Shown one piece after another: positions 23,392 to 34,600 of a DNA stretch of 64,000 nucleotides. The stretch spans positions 5,349,501 to 5,413,500 of the forward strand of contig CM075203.1 in the NCBI GenBank assembly GCA_037577475.1. Reading direction: 5' to 3'. The stretch comes from Chaunax sp. Z400. Its lineage: Eukaryota; Chordata; Actinopteri; Lophiiformes; Chaunacidae. Within the stretch, counting starts at the first letter, position 1. Each line of letters begins with the position of its first letter. The notes beneath the pieces were generated by a model. It was given only the letters and a program-made list of their open reading frames with translations. It had not been told where the DNA came from and did not search any database. The position numbers and the translations under genes were made by a program.

Positions 23392-24890
23392 ACCCTCGGG
23401 CTCTCACGGAAAACTTTTACACACCGAGGTGTCTGCACGGGATGGGATTGCTGGCAGCCTTTCTACCCGGAGCTGCCGTCACCCAGTGACCTCTCAGGAT
23501 TCAAACACTCCCAGCCGAGACTGTTGGATGTAAAAGCAGTGTCGATTGTCTTTGCCTACCAGTTGGTAACTTTGCTTTTGGAAGAAAAAGAAAAGACAGG
23601 AGCTTCTTTTTTTTTGGCAATTTCGTAATTTATTCAGATTCATGTTTACATTTTTGTCTCTCTTAAATATGACACTGAGAATGAGTACTGTATATCTACA
23701 GGGAAAATACTTTTTACTCCAAAATGAATAGTCTTAAATGGTTCGATAATGTTTTACAGTATTTGGTTTCTATATTTTACAAATTAAGGGAAACTTCAAA
23801 TGTAACATTTGCGCTATTTTCTGCGAAATAGGAGGACTGCGGTTATGACCATTCAGTAATGAACACTTCAGTTGCTTTAACTCATGCATTCTTTGGAATT
23901 TCATTGAATTGAATAAGCACAGCTTTTTTTATCTTCTATGTAAATATTGTTCACTTATTGTGACATTTATTCATTCAGTTACATGATTGTGTTGAATCAT
24001 ACTGTCAATGAGTATTTTTGATCATTAAAATTGATTCATTTCACTGACTTGTGCTGTAATACTGTTTCTGTTGAGCAGGATAAAGGGCTGGACCGAACAG
24101 GATTTGTAAAACATGATGATGATCGTAATGATGTGTCTACTGACACCTCACGTATTGTCTGACATAAATTTAATGAAGATCAGAACAAAAGGAGACGTAG
24201 ATGTGTTTTATGTCAGATCAGCGATGGGAATTTCAGAAATGTTTCAGGATATGCTGACAGTAACACACGTTAACCACAAAACCCACATTTACAGAAATCA
24301 TTTTCTCGTAGCCAAGAGCCACGTTTGTTTACAGCAGCGTGCAGCTTGACTTATCACTGCAGACAGGAAGGTCTATTTTCATTTTAGTTTAGACATCTTG
24401 CCGTGACGTGAGGCCTTTCCTAATATCCAACATGAATGCTGCACGACCGGCGCTTTAAAATATATCCACATTTTAAAGAGAGCCTGAAAGCTTGTTAGAA
24501 AACTAGAGCTGAAGTGTGAAAAAATATGAATCATGTATCCCCTTATCTGTCTATTAAGGTTGGGTTTTTTTTTTATTCTCCCTCCTTTCTGCTACAGCGG
24601 TTGTCATAACAACAGAGTAGGAATTTAAGAGCATTATTAAGGAAAAACTTAAAATATGATCTAAATATAGAACTGAAGTCAGGTGGTCTAAAGGCTGGAT
24701 GAAACATATTGCATTGATGCCTACGGTCTAATACCTAATAACCAGCAAACATGTGAATGTGGGCCCCACATGGGTTATGCTCATAAATATGATTCCCAGT
24801 TAGGGTCCACAATACCCAGTGTAATCCTGCATGAAAATCAATGGGCCCCACATACAGATGTTGGCTGGACACCTGGTCGTGAATGAAACA
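23392..24890. other. TMEM101 3'UTR and spacer to the LRR gene
   Basis: From 23,392 to about 24,045 is the probable TMEM101 3'UTR, ending near ATTAAA at 24,024. The rest, to 24,890, lies downstream of the LRR gene stop on the other strand and may include its 3'UTR. No coding exon is recognisable. Confidence 0.5.
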
Positions 24891-26899
24891 TCATTTCTCT
24901 TGTCTCTCTGACTCACTTGCAGTTTGTTTGTTCTTGCGGTTGTACTCGGCTTTGACCAGGGCACCGATCACAGCGAGCAACAAAGTGACGGTGATGACGA
25001 GTACCGATGCCGTCTCAGTCAGACACAGCTGGCTGTCCAGCGATGCCAGGGAGCTCCCAGCTTGCTGGGCAGGAGCGTGACAGATGATGTCCTTGTAGTC
25101 GTACACGCACAGACGTCGAACACGTTGGATCTTTTGGAAGGTGCGCTGCAGCTCACAGTCACAGGTCCAGGGGTTGGCGGACATCAGAAGGTTGGTGCTG
25201 GTTGTCCGGAGCCTCTGGAAGGTCTTGAACCTGATGCGCTGTAGCTGGTTTCCCTGCAGAGCCAGCAGAGTCAGACTCCGCAAAGGAGCCAGAGCTTCTG
25301 TCTCAATCACCGAGATGTTGTTGTGGCTGAGGAGCAGCACCTCCAGGTTTTGCTGCCTGCTAAATAGGCCATCTTTAAGCTCATTCAGCCAGTTTACCTC
25401 CAGGTTGAGGAGGCTCAGTTGAGAGAGGCTGCCGAAAGCACCGACATCCATCGTCTGGATGCGGTTGTAACTGAGGTACAGCTTCCTTAGGTTCTCGAAA
25501 TCACCCAGTGAAGCGGAGTCCAGGTGCTGCAGCAGGTTGTGGTCCAGCCGGAGCTCCTGGAGGGAGGTCAGACTGCGAGAGAAGTCCTGGGGAAGCCAGT
25601 GCAGCTGGTTAAAACTCAAGTCCAGCTTCTCCAGAAACTGTAGCGATGACAGAGACTGGAATGCAGAAATAGGACAGAAATAAAAGCATTACTCTGAACA
25701 GCATCAAAAACTTTCAACAACTCAACAACCTTACTTGACTATATGCTTAGACTCTTCTACATTTTCCTTCTCTTCAGAGAATATTGTAATTTTTGCACCA
25801 ATACGTTTATTTCACAATAAAGGCGAGACAAATGATTAATCAGTCGACAAACAATAGCAATCATTTTGATAATTATTCATCCTTGTAGACTTTTATCAAG
25901 ACAAATATTTGCAAGGATGAATAATTATCAAAATGATTGCTATTGTTTGTCCATATATATATATACATTTGCAAATATTTGCTGCTTTTCTCTATGCAGC
26001 AATGGAATACAAGTGCATTTAATCAAGTACAGATCTAAATTATATATTTGGATGAGTTGCACTTGAATATTTTCTTTTCAGGCCACTATATATTTACATC
26101 TACTTCTCAACATTTCAAGGCATTTACAAATGAACCACTCATTTTTTTGGCCCAATTTAAGGAAATCTTTACTTTAAAAGTTGGCTGTACGTGTATGTCG
26201 GGCAGGTTTTGCGATAATCAAATGATGTTCAGCCATACTTGACTGATTTTTTTGAGTCGTCTTAAGTCTGAAAACACATTTTTTAAGAGGTAGTCACGAT
26301 ATAAATGACCACTCTGGTTAAACAAACCCAGACCTATAAAAAGACACTGAGATTGGGGAAAAGATTATCTGCAATAATGCTAATTTCAATAATTAATTTC
26401 CTTTTAGTCTTTTATCAAGACAAACATTTCTGTTTTATACAGCAATGGGATTTAAGTACATTTACTCAAATACTGCACTTAATGAGTTTTTTAAGAGTAA
26501 CACAGTTGACTGTGGTATTATTCTTTTAGTGATGCACCTGAGCAGTTTTAAAGCATTAGTTGCGGAATATACAGATTAAAAGGAAATACAGTTGTTTGGT
26601 ACCTGTGTCTGCAGAGTTTGGATGCTGTTGTTGGACATCAGGAGGATCCTGAGGGACCACAGCCCCACGAAGGCTCTGGTGCGGACCTCAGTCAGCTTGT
26701 TCCCACTCAAATCTAGCAGCCAGGTGCTAAGGGGGACACTGTGAGGAACCCGGACCAGACCTCGAAATCGACATTCCATCATGTCAGAGGACTCGGAGCA
26801 CAGACATTGGCTGGGACACAGTTTCAACCCCGACACCGTGTTCAGAAGCAGCATCATACAGCCTATGATCAGACACTCAGAGCTCCTGCTGAAAGGCAT
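24891..26899 (-). CDS. Leucine-rich-repeat type I membrane protein, complete, 2 exons
   Basis: Exons 26899-26603 and 25655-24891 join in phase 0 to 353 aa. An N-terminal signal peptide is evident (CLIIGCMMLLLNTVSG). A cysteine-rich LRRNT cap follows (CPSQCLC...MECRFRG). About eight LRRs come next, with repeats such as LDLSFNQLHWLP, LRLDHNLLQHLD, LYLSYNRIQTMD and LLSHNNISVIE. An LRRCT cap follows (NPWTCDCELQRTF...), then one membrane segment (VLVITVTLLLAVIGALVKA), then a short basic and acidic tail of about 20 residues. This layout fits small LRR membrane proteins, including the BK-channel gamma-subunit (LRRC26/38/52/55) and LRRC3/LRTM-like groups, but I cannot assign it to one of them. It presumably acts at the cell surface. 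There is no frameshift or missing cysteine pair. It lies between TMEM101 and LSM12, where I know of no such human gene. Confidence 0.85.
25846..25951. repeat. Perfect inverted repeat, 40-bp arms
   Basis: The arms at 25,846-25,885 and 25,912-25,951 are exact reverse complements over 40 bp and are separated by a 26-bp loop. The arm begins GACAAACAATAGCAATCATT. A short (AT)n run follows at about 25,953-25,964. The structure sits in the single intron of the LRR gene and would form a long hairpin in its transcript. Confidence 0.9.
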
Positions 26900-28613
26900 G
26901 TTTTACCCTCCTGTATTGTATTTCCCTCAGAGCAAAACCAAAGGAAGCGGTTTCTGTGGGATGATGCTGACGTCATTTCAGCAAATTCTCTATGTGCATT
27001 GAATATTCCTGATTAGAGAGGGATTATGGGATTAAATAGATAATCACAAAACTTATTTGAGGAACAAACCTGGTCTGTTTTGGATCCTTTCCTAAAATAA
27101 GGATTTACATCTGCTTCTGTATTTGCACACATGATGCTGTTTTTGATTTATTGACAAGCCCTTTCTTTATCATACTGTTTCTGCATCACATTACATGAAA
27201 TTATATTATATATATTTACATATCTCCTTTCTAAATCGGTTATGACACTAGTTTGATGTTGTGTATCAAAATCAAGTCTGAGTATCTACGGGTCGTTCAA
27301 AATGAAACCAGTAGTGCAAAAATTATGTTTTAAAACCAACCATTTTTGCAGCTCACAAAAATGACCACTGCTTCCATGTTACTAAAAATTCATTGATCAA
27401 TTAATTCATTTTCTAAGCATAATTCTTCAGTAACAGCTCATATCTGAAAATTTCATGTCTTCTTTGGACTCTGAAAAATATTTTGAATTTTTTTTCAGTT
27501 TCTCATGCAACACATCTGATTAAGAATTGCAATATTAATAATTTCAATGTTTTCTAACATTTCACAGACAAAAATAATCGAGAAAATAATATGAATCAAT
27601 AATGAAGATAATTCTAGGACCAACTTTTAAGGAGTAACCAGTGAGGAAACTACCATCACACCAGCCTACCAGACACGAAACTCCTGTTTAAAGATTCCAT
27701 CCCAGTGATTTTCTTAAGTGCTCTTTGTCACCCATCGAGCAGCTTGGAGAAACCAGAAACTAAATCATTTAAATTATTCATCATTCAATTTCCTGTTGTT
27801 AAATGGATGCATCAATCAGGCTCATAAATAATCCCTAAAAAAGAAAGTCGATCATTATCCATAAATAACTGATCTGCTGACTAACATGGAGAAACTGGCA
27901 GTCAGGTCCATTAACCAGAGGACAGTTAAAGATGACTGATAGCTAAGTCACTCAGTATTTTACCCTTAAATGTGCCCCATAGTGGACACATTTTCATTGA
28001 TTCCTGTCATCTCTGGGTTACAGCCAACAAAGTGTACATAATTAGATCATTCTTCAAGAGAGATTTCAAAAAGTCGTCGAAAATTACAGTACAGTATTAC
28101 AGTCAGAATTTTTGTTACTTTTATTTTAGAAAATGTCCTTTAAAGTGTGGCATTTCAAGTCACATTTTGTTTAAAATACAGAAAATACAGACAGTAGAAC
28201 ATGGGTACAGCAAAAAAGGAAAATGACAGAAAATAAAGCTAACAAGCCTTTCTGACTGCTCTAGTTTTCTCTTTTTGAAATGAAACCGAGGGCAAAGGAA
28301 GGAGGGCGGAAAAAGAAAAGGTTTCAGGGACAGAGAGGGAGGAGTGGGGGGGGCAGAATGAGACAAGTTAGTTAAGGAAACTATGGTTGCTTTATGGTTC
28401 ATGTTTAAATTATTCTTTATAAAGTCTAATTTAAGATTTAATCTTTCCTCTTTCTTTTTTGTCTTTTTCATTTAATGGTATTTTGATCTTCTGGATCCAG
28501 GGCCCTCAGTGCTCCTTGCGGTCTCAGACTGAGGACAAGGAATGCCGACTAAGTCTGGCAGTGAAGAATAAAACCACCAGCGTCGCCTTCCCCGGCCGAC
28601 CCACACTGCCAAC
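26900..28613. other. LRR gene upstream region and LSM12 3'UTR
   Basis: The part just above 26,899 is the 5' region of the LRR gene. A dispersed repeat fragment covers about 27,400-27,620. The part just below 28,614 is the probable LSM12 3'UTR, with a candidate AATAAA on the minus strand at 28,120-28,125. No coding exon is recognisable. Confidence 0.5.
27400..27620 (+). repeat. Dispersed teleost repeat fragment ('attaatcg' family)
   Basis: The fragment contains the 'catgtcttctttggactctgaaaaat' body segment and the AAAATAATCGAGAAAATAAT end of the same family seen near 41,840-42,135. It is diverged. Confidence 0.45.
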
Positions 28614-31600
28614 TCAAGAAGATAAAGTGGAGTCCTTCTGTGTTTGCTGTGCTTGTGAACGTTGCATGGACTTCTGACTTTCCACGTCTCTAAAATGTTT
28701 CTCAACCTGTAAAGACAAAACAACATTTATGAACAATCTGGATGGCAATTCTGTGAAGAGCCACAAACTTAAAAAGTATCTAAGGAACACTTGAGCTTCG
28801 TGACATCCCACTGGGATTGGCCACTAAACATTGATCATTCCAATCAACAATCAGGGAGCCAATTAGACTGTGTTGGATCTTCAAACAAAAGTTAACATGA
28901 AACAAAGGCAACCTGAGTAAACACATCATGCCAGTTTGACATGACAATTTTATTTAATAAGGCAAAAAGGTTATCCAATACCTAAATCACCATTGTGGAA
29001 AGGTATTTGCCCCCATGAACTAATCAGCTGGTTGTGCCACCTTTAGCAGTTACAACTGGAACCCAACGCTTCGGATAACTAGAGATCGGTCTCTGACATC
29101 ACTTCTTTCTCCTCAGAATTTTCAAGTGGAGAGCAGAGTTCATGTTTCCCTCAATTTTGGCAAGTCGACCACGTCCTGAAGCAGCAAAGCATTCCTACAC
29201 TTCACTGCCACCTCCATTGCTTGACTGTAGGTATAATGTTCTTTTTGTGGAATGCTGTGTTTGGTTTACACCAGATGGAACAGGACTCCTGTCTTCCAAA
29301 CACTTCCAACTTTCCACTCATCAGTCCGTAGCATATTCTCCTAGAGCTCTGAGGGTCATCAAGGCGAGTTGTGGTGAAACTCAGACGAGTTTAAAAGGTC
29401 GTCTGGGTTACCGGTGGCTTTGGCCTCATCACTCTCCAATAGATGCCATTTTTTGCCCAGTGTCTTTAAAATAGTGTTGCCATAAACGCTGACCTTTTGA
29501 GGGGAGAGAGGCCTGCAGTTCATCGGATGTTTTCTTTGGAGCTTTTGGGACTTCCTGAATAAGCCTTAGCCATTCCTCTGGGACAAAGTTTTGGAAGGTT
29601 GGCCACTTCTGGGAAGGTTCAGTAATGATCAAAGTCTTCTCCATTTGTAGATGATGTGTCTCACTGTGGATCTGTGGAGTCCAAGGGCCTCAGAAATAGC
29701 TTTGTAATCAGTCCCAGACAGATGTGTTGCAATCGCATCTTCCTCATCCCTTCTGGAATTTCTTTTCATTTAGTCATAGTGTGCTACTGGTGAGAACTAC
29801 TGGCAAACATACTTCTGAAAACGGTGTATTCAAGTGGTGATTGTGGCTGAACAGGAGCCAAATGTTCACACAAGCCCTGTTTGTATTAGATAACCTTTTG
29901 GTTCAAGAAATGCAATTATCACTTCAAACTTTTGTTCCGTTTACTCAGATTGCTTTTCAGTATCTGTAGATCACACTGGTGTCATGTGAAATATGCATTT
30001 ATTTGTATATGTTATTTATAATGTCGTGTATAATGTATAATGTCATACTGAGCTGTCAGTTCAAGTCAATATTAGTGCTGTTGCAGTTTCCTGTGCCAGG
30101 AGTGAAAACTATGCTCCAATGCATAATAAATTACTCTAGCAGGTACATAAACACACAAAAAAGCAGACACAATCACAGGCATCACAAGTGGAAACAACTA
30201 TGTGGCTCTTAATGAGTATATAGGAGCTGTACCAAGAAAAATTAAGCTTTACAAAAACCCAGACATACAGTACATCAACCATCAGATGGTGATTCTGGTT
30301 CCGGGTTTGGTTCCAAATGTGATTCGCTGCTGTCATTTGTCATGTATGACAATAAATTGAATACCTTTGAGGAAAAAAAAAAACAACAAAATCCAGAGGA
30401 TGTCACCTTGGACTTTAACAATAGAGGAATTAAATAAGCCATCATGAAAATTATTAGTTGCAGCCCAAAGGCAATGTATTGTTATTTGTGAAAATTTGTG
30501 AAGACACAAAGCATACTTACTATTTTGCGTACATGACTTAAAGCGCTTCCCTCTTTGCCTTTGCAGTTCTCCACCTGGTAAGGCGGTGAGATTACAACGT
30601 CGTCCATCACAATAATGTTCTTCTCCTGCCATTTACAGTCTTTGATGCTGCAAATAAAAGTGAATATATATTTATTTCATACTGGTTTTTAAGTCACTGA
30701 CTGAGTCATTTAGCTGAGCTAAAAAAATAAATAAAACAAAAATCCGTAACTTTGTTATGACTGGTGGATGTCTGGACACAGAAATCCACAACTATTTCTG
30801 TCAAATATGTTGCATAGATGAACAGAAGATCATAATATTTGTGTGTGGGGTGCATAAAAGTGAAACTAGATACAACAATAGACAAGTTTCCTATTCAGCA
30901 AATTGGTTGCTTGATTATTTCTCAAGTTCCAAAAGATAATCAGGTTATGAACTTCAAATGAGCTTTGTTTTCCTATAATACTGAAGTCAATCAGCTTTGA
31001 GGTAAGGAAATGAGAACAGGCTGACTGCAAGAGAGTTGGGGGTTGAATCATTTAGCGTCCATGTTAAAGTAGGTTTATTGGCAAAATATACTATTCATCA
31101 GCTGTTTGCAATTACCAGATCCTACAAGTTTAAATAGTGGAATGCAACAGATTTTTACTGTTTTTCCTACATTCAACAAAAAAAAACACCATTTTTAGTG
31201 ACTACAGCTGTCTCAAAATTATTCAACCCTTATAAGAGAGCACATTTGGATATCAGATGTTGCTGAAGCACTGTGCCAACCTTCATAGACTTACTTTAGC
31301 AGTAGAGTACCAAAGTTGTTTCTGTTGAGGCCTAAATTTACATATGCTTTGCTGTATTTCTCAATTTGGCCAAATCATGAGAACTGTCCAAAAAGTTGAG
31401 ATTATTACCTTGCACAAGTAATGAAAATGATGCAAACAGATAACAAAGGCACTGAATGTTTCCAGAGATACAGTTTGAATTTGCTCCCTGGGCGCCATAA
31501 GGGCTTTCCACTGCTTCTCAGGGATGGGTCAAACGCAGAGAAAGAATTTCACGACAGGGACAATGAAGTATAACTTATCTCATCTGTAGAGTAATTCGCA

Positions 31601-34600
31601 TCTTCAAAGTTAAATATAGAGTGGCTAATTTATCTGGGTGTGGCTGACGCAGGAAGTTATCAACAGCTCCCACCAGTAGGGGTGTGCGATCTATATCGTC
31701 TGCGATGATATCTCAAAAGTTGTTTTAACGATGTGCGAGCTGACATTATTGAGTATAAAAAAATCCCAGAAAATATTGAGATATCATTTTTGTCAATATT
31801 GGACACCTCATAGCTCATAGATTCCTGAGGAGGCAGGTATACAATGCCCTGGAGTGACTGCAAAGACCTGCAGCAAGACTTGTTGGCAGCATGCACCGAG
31901 GTTTCAGATGACCGCTAAGGCGCACACTACATGGCGAAGGCCTCCATGCCTAAACTCACACATGTACACCACTGCTGACACAAAAGCACAAGAGAAGTCA
32001 ACTCCAGTACCCTCAAAGCCATCATGATAAGCCACAGAAGTCTTGGAATGCTGCTCTGTGGAGCAATGAAACAAAACTAGTCTTTCCAGCCTATGGATCA
32101 GCGGTATACTAGAAGGAAGAATGTACTGCAGCGTGTAGAGGGTAAGATGGATTCCATCAAGTATCAGGAAATCCTAAGAGAAAAAAAAGTCTCGCCATCT
32201 GTGAGGAAGCTGAAGCTTGGACGTCATTGGCCATTCCAAAAAGAGAATGATCCCAAGCAGACCTCAAAGTCCACCAAGACTTTGTTTCAGAAAAAGTCCT
32301 GGTACATTCTAGATTCATTCCTGACTTGTATAACACAGAAAATCTATGGTTGGTTTTGAAGGTGGTTGTAGCTTGTAAATATTACAGAACTGGAGGTCTT
32401 TGCCAATGAGGAATGGGCTAAGATCCCTCAGGAACGCTGCCAGATGCTGGTATCTGGCTAGGCGTTATGTTTGCAGCAGGTCATAGCAGCAAAAGCTTCT
32501 CTACAACGAATTAGAGATGCTTGTAATTAAGGGGTTGGGGTTGTATAATTTAAGACTGCAGTAGTCAGTAAAAGTAGCATTTTGTGTTATATTTGGGAAA
32601 AACCGTTGTAAAATTATTTAAAATGTTCTGTTTTGATTTGGTAATTGCAGAGAGCTGATAAACAGTATATTTTGTATTTCAATATATGGATAAATGTTTC
32701 TGTTGACTTGTTTTTGGTTTATAAGATCTGTCCAAAAGTTCTCTTGAATGTTTTGTTTTGTCTCCGTTTTAGTTGTTGTAGAGGTCTTGACGAGCCGTCA
32801 TGGTTCGGAGTCAAGCACATGTTCGTATTTGTCAGTGTAACGGGTCCGGGTCCTGTTGTGTTGGAATGGGGCTATTGCGATTAGATCCAATCACATGGTG
32901 TATAATAATAATTTCAGTGTTTTTTTTAAGGCAAACGTATTGTGAATTAAACTGAAAGAAAAATGACATGTACTGTTACTCTTTCTGACCACAGATGCTT
33001 GTCAATGAGTAGAGCGTGATGCTGCTTGACCGTGTTGATGTTCTCTATTCGTGCCTCTTTAGGTCAGCTGCAAGTTGGATCAGGTTTAAATATTCTTGGG
33101 ACTGCTTCAAGATAGTGTTAGTTTTGTGATTTCACGCTAATAAAGAAGAGTTGTTATTTTTCTGAAATAAAATTCACATATCAATTTCAGGAAGGTTTTC
33201 AAAGAGGTGACATAAAATCCATGATTATTAGCGTCGTTTCACCTACTTCCCGACACACACTCTCCTAATGATGTTCAGACACATTCACTATGTACCGATG
33301 CTTTTCATCTTCACTTCAAGTTCTTACGTTTTGTGAATAGTCTGGAATAGCTGTTGGCCCTCCACAGAAACCCCAGCACTGATTGCATAGGCTTGGGACA
33401 GCTTGTCTTCCTTTTCTGTCCGTGCTCGATTGGCAAGCTGTGAGGGGTTAAACAGAACGAAAGGTATTCTTAACATCAAATAAAATCTGTTTTGACAGGT
33501 TTAAACTGGGAACTGGCCAGCAGTAAATCACAGGTTATAATTTACACATGATTAATTTTAGAAGTACAAACGATGCTTTTTTCTGCGGTTGTGTCCCAAT
33601 TCAGTGGCCCATATTTCTTAACTAAATACAGTAGGTCATCACATGCAGATAAGGCTTGTAACATAATATAGGTGTTGTTTTGCCTAAATTTTAAAAGGCA
33701 TAGTTAACCGCATATGCTTTGCAAGACCTGTTATACTAGAATCCAATGTGGCTGACAAGTTCACTTTATGAAGCACTAACTGACACTTGTAAAATCTACA
33801 GGCGTGAGATTTCTAAGTGATTGTGAGGTATTTGTGGTCAGGTAGTCATCAGTCACTGTTGAACAGAGTACATGAACTAAATCAGTGAAAAGCCACCGAA
33901 GAATGTAAAATTATGTTAAAAAATTATAAGATCTTCATTATGTACTGAGGTGACCAATCACAACGCCCACTTTGGTGGCCGTTTGTTGAAAACCTGCCTT
34001 GAAACAGACTTGGAGATTTTCTACTGTAAAGATGAAAAGATTCTTCTGAATGCACCATTAGTTTTGGTCTCTGAGGTTAAACTGAGCATGTTTTTCGTAT
34101 CCTTATAAGTTTTGATTTATCCGACTCTGAAGTATATCACTACCATCGTGCATGTCATCATCAAGTTGACCTTACCTTGCTAACATTCAGTGATGCTAGT
34201 GGAGGAGGAGTCTCGGTGCGGTCATTTATTATGTCCACTTCAGAAACATAGGCTAAGTTGATCAGGATGACGTCGTTGAGGTTTGGCTTACCGCTGGAAG
34301 CAGCACATTCTTCGAAAGAATTCAAGTCAAGGAACACAATTTCATGACAAAGGCACCACAGCACAAAATGACCATTGAATGCTGGCAGCCATCAGACTGA
34401 ACAGAGAAGCTTAACAACAGAGAACACAAGCTGACTAACACTGACAGTGAAAGGTAGTGCCAGTAACAGTGTGCAAAATAGCAAAGGCAGTGCTCGCACA
34501 TTATAGTATTCATGGATGGATGAATGAAAATTTCTTAGAAATGTTGTTAACATGATGTACAGCTATGGACATTAATACAACAACAAAACAAAGTGCTTAC

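Noticed and set aside
32093..32359. Possible independent 89-codon gene
   Set aside because: The frame contains Tc1 transposase text (NDPK-TSKST) and lies between matching inverted ends, so it is a transposon remnant.
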